Below are positions 1-7,681 of a stretch of DNA of 64,000 nt, piece after piece; positions within the stretch are counted from its first letter, which is position 1, and every line of letters starts with the position of its first letter. The notes under the pieces were generated by a model, which made no database searches, had not been told where the DNA came from, and saw only the letters and a list, made by a program, of their open reading frames with translations. Source of the DNA: Planctomycetales bacterium (GTDB lineage: Bacteria; Planctomycetota; Planctomycetia; Planctomycetales; Planctomycetaceae); assembly GCA_028285345.1 (NCBI GenBank), contig JANQPT010000038.1, positions 157,813 through 221,812 on the forward strand, read 5' to 3'. Both the position numbers and the translations under genes were made by a program.

Positions 1-1
1 G

Positions 2-517
2 ACGTCGGAAGGAATTCCCCTCACAAAAGAGAACACCACCGACGGCATCTTCCGCAGACTCCGGCACGCCGCGGGGCTGGATCTGATCATCTCAGTGCTG
101 GTGACGGCGGAGATCCTGGCCAAAGTCTATTACCGTGCGCTGCGAGATGCGACAAGCTCCGTAGTTTTGAATGCCCTCTGTACACAGATCTTACGAGATG
201 AAGTCGCTCACGTCCGATTTCAGGTGGAACGGTTGGCTTTGCTCCGCCGAGGGTGGAACAAGTGGAGATTTCATGGTGCGCGCCTGTTGCACTACGTCTT
301 CTTCGCCGGAACGATGTTGGTCGTGTGGTTCAACCACCGCCCTGTATTACAGGCGGGGGGATTTTCAATTCGTCGATATTGGCGGACCAGTTGGCGCGAA
401 TTCCGTTTGGCGATGCGGATAATGAACAAATGCCGCCGGGACCTCGAAGCTGAAGAGACGGCCAATCCGGGATACGGGCGGCCTTGTGAACAGCGCCAAG
501 AGTTCACGGTCTCATAG
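2..517 (+). CDS. Ferritin-like protein, 5' truncated by window edge
   Basis: The reading frame is open from base 2 to the TAG at 515-517, so the true start lies before the window; an internal GTG at 95 is unlikely to be the real start. The visible 171 residues include a helix with the pattern DEVAHVRFQ, the Glu-x-x-His carboxylate/histidine pair expected of the last metal-binding helix of a ferritin-like four-helix bundle (rubrerythrin or diiron oxidase type). It is followed by a hydrophobic segment (LHYVFFAGTMLVVWF) that could be a membrane or buried helix, and a basic tail. The metal ligands of the first half of the bundle are outside the window, so diiron function is inferred. Which ferritin-like family it belongs to cannot be decided from this fragment. 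Confidence 0.55.
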   Translation, partial: TSEGIPLTKENTTDGIFRRLRHAAGLDLIISVLVTAEILAKVYYRALRDATSSVVLNALCTQILRDEVAHVRFQVERLALLRRGWNKWRFHGARLLHYVFFAGTMLVVWFNHRPVLQAGGFSIRRYWRTSWREFRLAMRIMNKCRRDLEAEETANPGYGRPCEQRQEFTVS

Positions 518-591
518 CCTCGCAGCGACGAGTCGATTACAATACACGGCGGATTTGGTTCGCTGGTCGCGCTCTCACGGAGACTCACGCG

Positions 592-2037
592 ATGATCACC
601 ATGCTGGGGAGTCCACGGCGCTGCTGTGACGGTGTGACGCGGCGGGAAACGCTCAAAGCCGGCGCGCTGACTGCTCTGGGAGGCTTCGGACTGCCGCAAT
701 TCTTGGCGGCGGAGGAGACGGGACATGTCCGGCCCGCGAAGGCCAAGAGCGTGATCCTGCTGTACCTGTTGGGCGGAGCGGCGACGCAGGACATGGTCGA
801 TCTCAAACCGGACGGTCCGCAAGAAACGCGGGGCGCGTTTCGGCCGATTCCCTCAAATGTGCCTGGATTGGATGTTTGTGAATACCTGCCGCGGATGTCG
901 CAGTGGATGCACAAAGCGGCGGTGATCCGCTCGGTGAATCACAAAGCGGGCTGCCACAATTGCCTGCCCAGCTACTGCGGCTGGGAGATGACTCCAAAAG
1001 ACCAAAGCCCGCATCCGACCGATCCGCCCAGTATGGGCTCGGTCTGCGAATACCTGAAGCAACAGCGCGGTCCGCAACAGCCGGGTGAGTTTCCGGATTA
1101 CATGTATCTGCCCTGCTATCTCGGCTGGGGACAGGCGTTTCGCCGCAGCGGTCCTTACGGCGGCTTTTTGGGCAAGCAATACGACGCACTGACCACCGAG
1201 TGTCTCCCGTTTCGCGATGAGAGCGTGCCGCCGCCGAAGCCAGGCTACCCGCAAACGGTGCTCGGCCAGCCGCAGTTGCCCAACAGCGTGCTCGACAAAG
1301 AGGTGACAATTGACCGGCTCGATGCGCGTCGCGGATTGCTGCGGCAAATAGACGACCAATTGCGGCAGTTGGATGCCCAAAGCGGGTCGCGGCAATTCGG
1401 CAAACATCAACAGCGGGCGTTCGACATTTTGACCTCGTCACGGCTCAAAGCGGCGTTTGATTTGAGTAGCGAGGATCCCCGCACACTGGACCGCTACGGG
1501 CGAACGCTGTTCGGACAGAGCACGCTGATCGGTCGGCGACTGGTGGAGCAGGGTGTCCGTTTCGTAAACGTTACCTGGGACCTGTTCTGGGACCGGATCA
1601 AGATTGATTACGACGCTTGGGACACACACCGCAACAACTTCGCGATCTTGAAGGAAAACAAACTGCCCGGTTTCGACCAGACGTACACAGCACTGCTGGA
1701 AGACCTGCAGGCCCGCGGACTCCTCGACGAAACGCTGGTCGTGGTGATGAGCGAAATGGGCCGCACACCGAAGGTCAACCGCAACGCGGGCCGCGATCAT
1801 TGGACGTATTGCTATTCGGTGATGATGGCCGGCGCCGGCATCCGCGGCGGGACCGTCTACGGCGCCTCCGACGACCAAGCGGCCTACGTCAAAGATCTGC
1901 CGGTGAGCACGTCGGACATCTGCGCGACGATTTACGAGTGTCTGGGTATCGACCCCGAAATGCGCGTCCACGACCGCAGCGGCCGGCCGGTGGAGATCGC
2001 CCACGGAGGACGCGCCGTGCGTGACGTGATGGCGTAG
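592..2037 (+). CDS. DUF1501 family protein with Tat signal
   Basis: The 481-residue protein matches the DUF1501 family, a sulfatase/alkaline-phosphatase-fold group greatly expanded in Planctomycetes; its substrate is unknown. An N-terminal twin-arginine signal is visible (Arg17-Arg18 in TRRETLKAG, then a small-residue hydrophobic stretch to about residue 38), so export of a folded protein is expected. Family landmarks are LLYLLGGAATQDMVDLKP near residue 58, EMGRTP at 388-393 and GRDHW just after; these resemble metal-site segments of the phosphatase superfamily. The ATG at 592 follows a GGAG about ten bases upstream; a second in-frame ATG at 601 is also possible. No DUF1549/DUF1553 cytochrome partner, which often accompanies this family, is adjacent. 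A paralogue lies at 34201-35607. Confidence 0.9.
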   Translation: MITMLGSPRRCCDGVTRRETLKAGALTALGGFGLPQFLAAEETGHVRPAKAKSVILLYLLGGAATQDMVDLKPDGPQETRGAFRPIPSNVPGLDVCEYLPRMSQWMHKAAVIRSVNHKAGCHNCLPSYCGWEMTPKDQSPHPTDPPSMGSVCEYLKQQRGPQQPGEFPDYMYLPCYLGWGQAFRRSGPYGGFLGKQYDALTTECLPFRDESVPPPKPGYPQTVLGQPQLPNSVLDKEVTIDRLDARRGLLRQIDDQLRQLDAQSGSRQFGKHQQRAFDILTSSRLKAAFDLSSEDPRTLDRYGRTLFGQSTLIGRRLVEQGVRFVNVTWDLFWDRIKIDYDAWDTHRNNFAILKENKLPGFDQTYTALLEDLQARGLLDETLVVVMSEMGRTPKVNRNAGRDHWTYCYSVMMAGAGIRGGTVYGASDDQAAYVKDLPVSTSDICATIYECLGIDPEMRVHDRSGRPVEIAHGGRAVRDVMA

Positions 2038-2054
2038 GGTCCGCTGTGCGGACC
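2038..2054. repeat. Stop-adjacent palindrome, copy 1
   Basis: Immediately after the TAG of the DUF1501 gene lies GGTCCGC-tgt-GCGGACC, a perfect 7-bp stem with a 3-nt loop. The same 17-mer with one change directly follows another stop codon at 37881-37897. No T-run follows, so it is not a classic intrinsic terminator. Confidence 0.6.
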
Positions 2055-2119
2055 GGGAACTCATCGTTCGGAGCATCCTGTGCGCTCAATTGCGTGGCAG
2101 GACAAATGGACCTGCTACT

Positions 2120-2317
2120 TCAACTTCGCAAATAAGTCGGCAAATAAAGCCCGCCAGCTACAACAGCAATTCCGAACAAGATTGCGAGTATGCTGACATA
2201 GAAGGTTACTGTTTTCTTCCTCCCTGGCGGAGATTGTTCGTTTTGCACGCGAACTCGAACCCCGAAAAAGATGAGCGCGGCGCCAAGCACGGCAATCGCC
2301 AGTCCAATGTTCGACAT
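2120..2317 (-). CDS. Small two-span membrane protein
   Basis: This encodes about 65 residues with two hydrophobic segments (IGLAIAVLGAALIFFGV and YVSILAILFGIAVVAGGLYL) separated by a short basic loop, typical of a small inner-membrane protein. The frame extends upstream to 2419, but the ATG at 2317 is preceded by GGGG at a good distance and starts just before the first membrane segment, so it is preferred; ATG 2329 is an alternative. No family was recognised and no function is proposed. It converges on the DUF1501 gene, with about 80 bases between the two stops. Confidence 0.5.
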   Translation of the reverse strand: MSNIGLAIAVLGAALIFFGVRVRVQNEQSPPGRKKTVTFYVSILAILFGIAVVAGGLYLPTYLRS

Positions 2318-2664
2318 GGCAGTCCCCATCTGGATCTGTTTCGAAGAGCCTAGTCCACTCGTAGCAAGCTTCGAATTAGTGCTGTACCGTCCCACATTCT
2401 TTACAGTGACGATTTTCACTCCGGGAAAGTCAACTGCACGTTGAACGACTTTGCCTATACGCCCGATTTATGACTGTGGTGCCATAGCTAGACGCGGAAG
2501 ACCGGCTAGCCTGACAACAAAGAAGCGAATCTTGCAGCGCGAAAAGGAACTCTGAAGCGCGTTCTTTTTTTCTGAATTGATCGGTGAAGCAAGCGAGCTG
2601 GTGCATTATAAACGGCGGCGACATCCCTGCCTACCACTAGTGCACGCCCTCTCACGTTTCATGC
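2318..2664. other. Intergenic stretch, nothing recognised
   Basis: There is no open frame with convincing start, ribosome site or coding character here. It presumably carries the promoter of the small membrane protein and the 3' end of the methyltransferase transcript. No strong hairpin was seen. Confidence 0.4.
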
Positions 2665-3297
2665 CTAAGAAATCACCCCGCTGTGATGCGCATACGTCGG
2701 CCAGTCCGGCTCGTAGTCTGCGCTTTGGTCACCCCAGACGTGCCAGGCGTCGTTGTGCCGGCCGCGGGCGAAGAGTTCCAGGTAGGGGCCGGGACTGCAG
2801 GATTCGATGATGTCGTACAGTTCGTCCGGTTTGCGGGAGTGCTCGCGCTTGCGGGTCTTGATGATATTCACCTGCCGCCGGCCGGGGTCGAGCGTGCGCA
2901 GCTTGCCGCGCGTGCCGAACAGCACGAGTTCGGTCGTGTTACGGAAATAAAACCCGACCCCCCGCCCGTCCGGCCCGCCATCTTTGCGGATTTTGTGCCA
3001 GACGAGGTTGGTCTTGTATTCAAAGCCCCACGCCGACATCACCTGCAGTCCCTCGGCCAACAGCGCATTGGGGACCCAGAGATACAAATGCGCCTGCTCC
3101 GCACAGGCTGCAGCGACGGGGATTTCGAGGATGTCACTTAGCGTCAGCGTGCCGTAACGGCTGAGCCGCTTGTGCTCTGGGGCCATCTTGCCGGTGCGGT
3201 TGGAAAACTGCCAGGGAGGATCGGCTAAGATCGTCCCGCAGCGGAGCCGGCGGCAAGTGCGGGAGAAATCCTCAGCAGCGGAGAGTTCCGTGGTCAT
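2665..3297 (-). CDS. MT-A70 family N6-adenine methyltransferase
   Basis: The protein carries the catalytic DPPW motif (residues 26-29 from this start, in the context ILADPPWQFSN) of MT-A70/beta-class N6-adenine methyltransferases. Downstream are family features LYLWVPNALLAEG, WHKIRKDG, TELVLFGTRG and KPDELYDIIE, the last belonging to the AdoMet-site half. It probably methylates adenine in DNA using S-adenosylmethionine. The length of 210 residues is usual for bacterial members. The frame stays open to a TTG at 3438 (ATG at 3411), but the extra 47 residues look unstructured and lie outside the fold, so ATG 3297 is chosen with moderate confidence; neither start has a strong ribosome site. No restriction endonuclease or specificity gene is next to it, so it appears to be an orphan enzyme. 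Confidence 0.8.
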   Translation of the reverse strand: MTTELSAAEDFSRTCRRLRCGTILADPPWQFSNRTGKMAPEHKRLSRYGTLTLSDILEIPVAAACAEQAHLYLWVPNALLAEGLQVMSAWGFEYKTNLVWHKIRKDGGPDGRGVGFYFRNTTELVLFGTRGKLRTLDPGRRQVNIIKTRKREHSRKPDELYDIIESCSPGPYLELFARGRHNDAWHVWGDQSADYEPDWPTYAHHSGVIS

Positions 3298-3513
3298 TCG
3301 TCGGTCCAGTTCGACAATCGCTCTGCTGGTGCAAAGTGGAATCAGATCCGTTTCGCCGCCGGCTGAAGTTGGTGCATGCACCGAGATCTGACCGGCATTC
3401 ACACTGCACATTAGATTGAATACGGCGCTCTGCGACAACAGCGCGGCACGATTCGCGCCGCTTACCCCTGTTAATTCAAGCAGTACGGTCTGCCGTTCGG
3501 CTAAGTGATGCCA

Positions 3514-3561
3514 TAAAAAAAGCAGACGGCCTCCGGCGTCAATGCCGGCGGCCGTCCGCGT
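3514..3561 (-). terminator. Intrinsic terminator of the Cys-rich repeat gene
   Basis: Read on the minus strand, GCGGACGGCCGCCGG pairs with CCGGAGGCCGTCTGC around a short loop and is followed directly by seven T residues. It lies about 70 bases beyond the stop codon of the minus-strand gene at 3630-4910, the position expected of a rho-independent terminator. Confidence 0.8.
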
Positions 3562-3629
3562 TCGACCCGAATCCTCTTGATCGGGAGTTTAGAGTTTGAT
3601 CACGGTCGTTGTGACCGATCTTGTTCTGA

Positions 3630-4910
3630 TTACTTCAAGCCAAACAAGTTGGCCAAGCTGCGAGTTTTTTGTCCCTTACGGAACGATTGCCGTTTCGGCA
3701 CGCGTGAGGGGAAGTAGGCTTCCGGTTCGGCCGGAGGGGCCGGTGCGGGAGCGGCTTCATCGCCACCGTCGGCCGGAGCCGGGGCGGGAGCGGCACCGGA
3801 GGCGCCACCACAGGCGTTGCCACAGCCACAGCTGTTGCAGCACATCGAGCAGCAGTTGCTTCCGCAACCGCAGCAATCGTCGACTTCATAGCCGCAGATT
3901 TTCAAGGCGCGTTCCGCTTTGCGGCGGACGCCACGATCGCAGTCGGCCAAGGCACAGGCCAGGGCGCAGACGACTTGCTTGGTGCAGCAGCAGGGGAACC
4001 GGCGAACTTGGTCGCCGATTTCATCGGCTGCTTCCTTGCGGACGCGCTCGTCGCAGTCGTTCAGACCGACGATCAAGGCGCACATGATTTCCGGGTTGCA
4101 GACGCACTTGAACTTGTCGCCGAGCTTGTCGATCGCGCGGGCCCGTTGGCGTGCGTAGCAAGCGGTTTGCGACAGGTAAATGTAGTGCGCGATTTCACAG
4201 GGATCATCGTCGCAGCAGATTTGCTCGCAGCAGCATCCGCATCCGCCGCAGCCACCACATCCGCCGTTGCCACAGCAAGACGAGGGAGCACAGCAGTTGT
4301 TCGCCGCCGGGGCGCAGCAGTTGTTGGCAGCCGGCGCACAGCAGTTGTTGGCCGCCGGGGCACAGCAATCTTTGGCAGCCGGAGCACAGCAACCTTTGGT
4401 GTCGCCACAGCCGTTACCACCGCACTGACAGGGGTTCCAGCACGGCTTGGGGCAGCACTTGGGAACGCAGATCACGCGCGGTTGGCAGCAAGGCATGGGG
4501 GCACAGCAGGTGGACGGTCCGCAGCAGCTCTTGGGAGCGCAGCAACCGTTCGCAGCCGGGGCACAGCAGCCATTCGCAGCCGGTGCACAGCAATTGTTCG
4601 CCGCCGGGGCGCAGCAATCTTTAGCGGCCGGTGCGCAGCAGGCTTGCGGCGCACAGCAGTTCTTGGGGGCCGTGTCGCAGCAGCAAGCGGGCTTGCAGCA
4701 GGACCGTTGGTAGTTAAAGACTTTGTGACAGGTGGGCCGGCAGATGACCGGCTTACAACAGATGCGCGGGCAATCGCACGCACAACCACAGCTTTTCGCG
4801 GCGCCACAACAGTTGCTGCCGTGTCCGTGTCCGCCAAACAACGCGGCTTGCGCCGGGCTCGACAAACCGATCACCAAAGCGAGTGCGCCGATGACATTCA
4901 GCCACTTCAT
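3630..4910 (-). CDS. Secreted Cys-rich CCAPAA-repeat protein with HEAT-like domain
   Basis: The 426-residue product starts with a classic signal peptide (hydrophobic core IGALALVIGL, cleavage after SPAQA near residue 22). The frame is open to 5048, but ATG 4910 has AAAGGA about ten bases upstream and begins exactly at the signal peptide. The mature N-terminal half is extraordinarily cysteine-rich: two blocks of the octapeptide CCAPAANN and variants, mixed with CCGP and CCQP segments. The C-terminal half (about residues 245-370) resembles alpha-helical HEAT-like repeats, with patterns such as CALIVGLNDCDERVRKEAA and CALACALADCDRGVRRKAE, still carrying paired cysteines. An Ala/Pro-rich acidic stretch and a basic tail end the protein. 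A disulfide-crosslinked wall or surface protein, or a metal binder, is possible; this is inference. It is a single-gene unit with its own terminator. Confidence 0.75.
   Translation of the reverse strand: MKWLNVIGALALVIGLSSPAQAALFGGHGHGSNCCGAAKSCGCACDCPRICCKPVICRPTCHKVFNYQRSCCKPACCCDTAPKNCCAPQACCAPAAKDCCAPAANNCCAPAANGCCAPAANGCCAPKSCCGPSTCCAPMPCCQPRVICVPKCCPKPCWNPCQCGGNGCGDTKGCCAPAAKDCCAPAANNCCAPAANNCCAPAANNCCAPSSCCGNGGCGGCGGCGCCCEQICCDDDPCEIAHYIYLSQTACYARQRARAIDKLGDKFKCVCNPEIMCALIVGLNDCDERVRKEAADEIGDQVRRFPCCCTKQVVCALACALADCDRGVRRKAERALKICGYEVDDCCGCGSNCCSMCCNSCGCGNACGGASGAAPAPAPADGGDEAAPAPAPPAEPEAYFPSRVPKRQSFRKGQKTRSLANLFGLK
4286..4395 (-). repeat. Coding 24-bp tandem repeats, block 2 (CCAPAA units)
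   Basis: About four and a half tandem 24-bp units encode CCAPAAKD and CCAPAANN octapeptides of the Cys-rich protein. Units are near-identical at the DNA level, suggesting recent expansion or gene conversion. Confidence 0.8.
4537..4660 (-). repeat. Coding 24-bp tandem repeats, block 1 (CCAPAA units)
   Basis: This is the upstream block of the same octapeptide family, with CCAPAAKD, CCAPAANN and CCAPAANG units. It is separated from block 2 by a CCQP/CxP-rich linker of about 45 residues. Confidence 0.8.
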
Positions 4911-5674
4911 GAGTTTCTGCATCCTTTCATTCTCGTGAGATTGTAGCTTGTCGATGATCGCCTGCTCTGTACGTGGAACACCCGTTCGTGGGAGCGAATG
5001 CATACCGGGGAAGGAGAACGAATTACACCCGGCTGGCCAAATGCGCACCCTGGCGGCTGACTCGTCAGTATGCCGACTCCCTGTGTTTCAGGTCGGTCAT
5101 GACGTCGTGGATGACATCCGCAGTGAAGTGTCGTTGCGGCGGCGATGGCCGGCTTCTGCAACCACGGTCATTCGCAGTCGGTTGACAAACTGCGAACTCC
5201 CAGGCTGATGAGGATTCCGAAACTCATTCACATACGGTTTCACCCACTCTATCGGTGGCAAGTGCATAATCGCTGCAACGTGTTTCGCGCTCACATTTAG
5301 TGCACATGCTTCATGCGGTGCTGCTCGGGTTGTTCCGGTTGTGACGGACAAGAAGACCGCCCCGACCGCGCTACCGAGCTCCCGCAGTGCGCGGCGGCCT
5401 GAAAGCACAACTTGGGCTGGCCGAAGCGAGCGGGCGAAGCAGCGGCGAGTTCACCGCCTGTAAGGCGGTTGCCGGTTGTGCGGCTGAATTATTTCAGAAT
5501 TTTGACGCAGAAAACGACTGCAAGCCCGCGTCGAGTTGGGCCGAGCCGCCGCAGAACTGCTGAATCGGTTGCGACCGGTCCGACCGGAATAATCGGACCG
5601 AACGTTACGAGCGGGCGAAGCTGTCTAATACTGCTGCGTCAGGCCTCCCCCGCCTGTGGAAATCACCGGGCCAT
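4911..5674. other. Long intergenic region, no gene supported
   Basis: This 764-bp stretch holds the upstream region of the Cys-rich gene and the 3' flank of the Gfo/Idh/MocA gene. A frame at 5097-5408 (minus) and one at 5412-5678 (plus) have no domain, weak start signals and atypical composition, and are not called. A short hairpin (ACCGCC-tgtaa-GGCGGT) lies near 5456. A degenerate repeat-like segment with GAAGCGAGCGGGCGAAG is present near 5420. It could be decayed DNA. Confidence 0.4.
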
Positions 5675-6964
5675 TTAGACGGGCGGTAGTTCAAATCCCG
5701 TACGATACGCGCGGCCCAAATAACGGTTTGCTTCGTCGTCACCGGTGAATTGTTCCGCCTCGCCGTCAAACTGCAGGCGGCGGCCCGTGCGGTAGGAGAT
5801 GTTCCCCAGATGGCACAGCAGGGAGGAATAGTGGCCCTCCTCAATGTCAGCCAGCAGATCTTCTTTGCGGCGGCTCTTGATGCAATCCACGAAATTCTGA
5901 TAGTGCCGCGTCGAGTCGGCCCATTTCTTGCCCGCCGAGGGCCCGCGCTCACCGCGGCGGTGGAAAACGCGGTAGCCGTCGCGGTCGATCATTAGATAGC
6001 CTTCTTCGCCGAAGAAGATATTGTCGTTGTCCATCCGGTGGCCCTGCATGCGGTAGGGTGTAAAGTCGCGCTGTTCATAGACAAACAGCAAATCGTCGTA
6101 TTCCCATGTGACCACCATCGTGTCGGGGGTCTCTTGCGCATCGCCCCGCGATCCCAATTTTGCCCCGACGGTTGAGACGGACTTCGGGGCTTTGAGCCCC
6201 AGTGCCCAGCGTCCCAGGTCGATCTGGTGCACGCCGTCATTTCCGATATCGCCGGTGCCGTACTCCCAATGCCAATGCCAGCCGCCGTGGAAACGGTTTC
6301 GATTGAACGGACGTTTTTTGGCGGGTCCTAGCCAGAGGTCGTAGTCGACGCCGGAGGGCACCGGTTCATCTTTGCGATGGGGCAGCCGTCCGCGCCGCTG
6401 GTTGTTAATGGCTTTGACCATCAAGACCTTGCCGATCACGCCTTGGCGGAGCAGATCCCATGCTTGTTGATAGTACGGCACAGCCCGCAGGTTGGTTCCG
6501 TGCTGCACAATTCGGTCATGTTTGCGCGCCGCTTCGACGGCCAGGCGGCCCTCGACGATGTTGTGCGAGGCCGGCTTTTCGACGTAGATGTCCTTTCCGG
6601 CAACGCAGCCCATGATCGTGGCCGGCGCGTGCCAATGATCGGGCGTGGCGATCGCCAATGCGTCCACATCTTTGCGGTCGAGCAATGTGCGAAAATCAGC
6701 CACAACAGGCGGACGCTTTCCAGAGAGTGCTTGCACACGTTCGGCCAATTTGCGTCCGCGCGATTCGTCCACTTCGCAGATGGCCACGACCTGGCTGTCC
6801 GGCAATCCGCTGAACTGCTCCGCCAGATTGGCGCCGCGACCCGCGCCTAGGACCGCGATGTGTACCGTGTCGTTGGCTGCCGCCTTGAGCGGCCGCGCTG
6901 CGGCAAAAGTCCCCATCGCGGCCAAAGTTGCATTCAAAAAATGCCGACGATTCACTCCAGACAT
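5675..6964 (-). CDS. Gfo/Idh/MocA family oxidoreductase with Tat signal
   Basis: The 429-residue protein begins with a twin-arginine signal (NRRHFLNATLAAMG), followed by a Rossmann NAD(P)-binding segment (IAVLGAGRGANLAEQF) and the conserved EKPASHN motif carrying the catalytic lysine of the family. The C-terminal alpha/beta domain contains WHWHWEYGTGDIGNDGVHQ and a DCIKSR segment, matching planctomycete secreted Gfo/Idh/MocA proteins. The family performs NAD(P)-dependent redox steps on sugars or inositols; the substrate here is unknown. The open frame runs to 7111, but ATG 6964 has GGAGGT six bases upstream and opens at the Tat signal. Its promoter region must overlap that of the divergent cyclo-ligase gene at 7066, since only about 100 bases separate them. 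Confidence 0.88.
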   Translation of the reverse strand: MSGVNRRHFLNATLAAMGTFAAARPLKAAANDTVHIAVLGAGRGANLAEQFSGLPDSQVVAICEVDESRGRKLAERVQALSGKRPPVVADFRTLLDRKDVDALAIATPDHWHAPATIMGCVAGKDIYVEKPASHNIVEGRLAVEAARKHDRIVQHGTNLRAVPYYQQAWDLLRQGVIGKVLMVKAINNQRRGRLPHRKDEPVPSGVDYDLWLGPAKKRPFNRNRFHGGWHWHWEYGTGDIGNDGVHQIDLGRWALGLKAPKSVSTVGAKLGSRGDAQETPDTMVVTWEYDDLLFVYEQRDFTPYRMQGHRMDNDNIFFGEEGYLMIDRDGYRVFHRRGERGPSAGKKWADSTRHYQNFVDCIKSRRKEDLLADIEEGHYSSLLCHLGNISYRTGRRLQFDGEAEQFTGDDEANRYLGRAYRTGFELPPV

Positions 6965-7065
6965 GATTTGACCTCCACGACGGCGTCCGGCCATAATGAA
7001 TGAAATAGGACGAGAACTGCACGAGAGCCTATCGTAAGCGACCGCCTGCGAGGAAACAAACCGAG

Positions 7066-7656
7066 ATGAATCAAACGCTGGTGAAAAAGCAGTCCCTCCG
7101 TACGCAGGCACGGAACGCCCGCCGCGAGTTAACCGATCGCGATGAACGCGCCAACCGGATCACAAGACAGATGCTCGAATCGGCCGAATACCGATCGGCG
7201 CAAACGATCCTCTTATATGTCAGCATCCGCGACGAAGTTTGTACGACCGGAATCATGGACGACGCGCTCGGCAAGGGTAAAGCGGTGGTCGTTCCCTATT
7301 CTCACCAGACGGAACTTCGTCTGTTTCGGTTGTCCGCTCCGGGGGAATTGGAACCGGGAATGTACGGCATCTCCGAACCGAGAATGGAGCTGCGTTCCTC
7401 GACCGAACGGGTTGTGCATGTCTCGGAATTAGAGTTGGTTGTCGTGCCGGGAGTGGCGTTCGACGAAAGCGGTGCGCGGTGCGGGCACGGAATGGGCTAC
7501 TACGACAAATTGCTGCAGCACGTCAGCAGCCGCGCCCATCTGGTCGCTTTGGCTTTTGACTGCCAGGTGTTTCCCGAAATTCCGTTCGAATCCCACGATG
7601 TCTTCATGGACAAGATCGTAACCGAGACTAGGATCTACTGCCGAGGCGAAGCGTAG
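7066..7656 (+). CDS. 5-formyltetrahydrofolate cyclo-ligase
   Basis: The 196-residue protein matches 5-formyltetrahydrofolate cyclo-ligase (5,10-methenyltetrahydrofolate synthetase, EC 6.3.3.2), which uses ATP to recycle 5-formyl-THF into the one-carbon pool in the cytoplasm. Diagnostic features are the N-terminal basic helix beginning KKQSLRTQARNARREL and the C-terminal motif GVAFDESGARCGHGMGYYDK (residues about 128-147), which forms the ATP/Mg site. The length is typical. A GAGG lies about a dozen bases before the ATG. The UbiD-type gene follows after only 25 bases, so the two are probably co-transcribed, although no shared pathway is obvious. Confidence 0.9.
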   Translation: MNQTLVKKQSLRTQARNARRELTDRDERANRITRQMLESAEYRSAQTILLYVSIRDEVCTTGIMDDALGKGKAVVVPYSHQTELRLFRLSAPGELEPGMYGISEPRMELRSSTERVVHVSELELVVVPGVAFDESGARCGHGMGYYDKLLQHVSSRAHLVALAFDCQVFPEIPFESHDVFMDKIVTETRIYCRGEA

Positions 7657-7681
7657 TGCATGCCGGTGGTGGAAGGCGGGA

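Noticed and set aside
4286..4660. Closely spaced 24-bp direct repeats that look like a CRISPR array
   Set aside because: The units are tandem without unique spacers, lie in one reading frame and encode CCAPAA octapeptides.
3975..4946. Long plus-strand frame of 323 codons antisense to the Cys-rich gene
   Set aside because: It is the mirror of the repetitive coding sequence, has no start signal and gives a low-complexity Ala/Arg/Thr product.
5097..5408. Minus-strand frame of 103 codons between the Cys-rich and Gfo/Idh/MocA genes
   Set aside because: There is no ribosome site, no domain and no hydrophobic pattern; the surrounding DNA looks non-coding.
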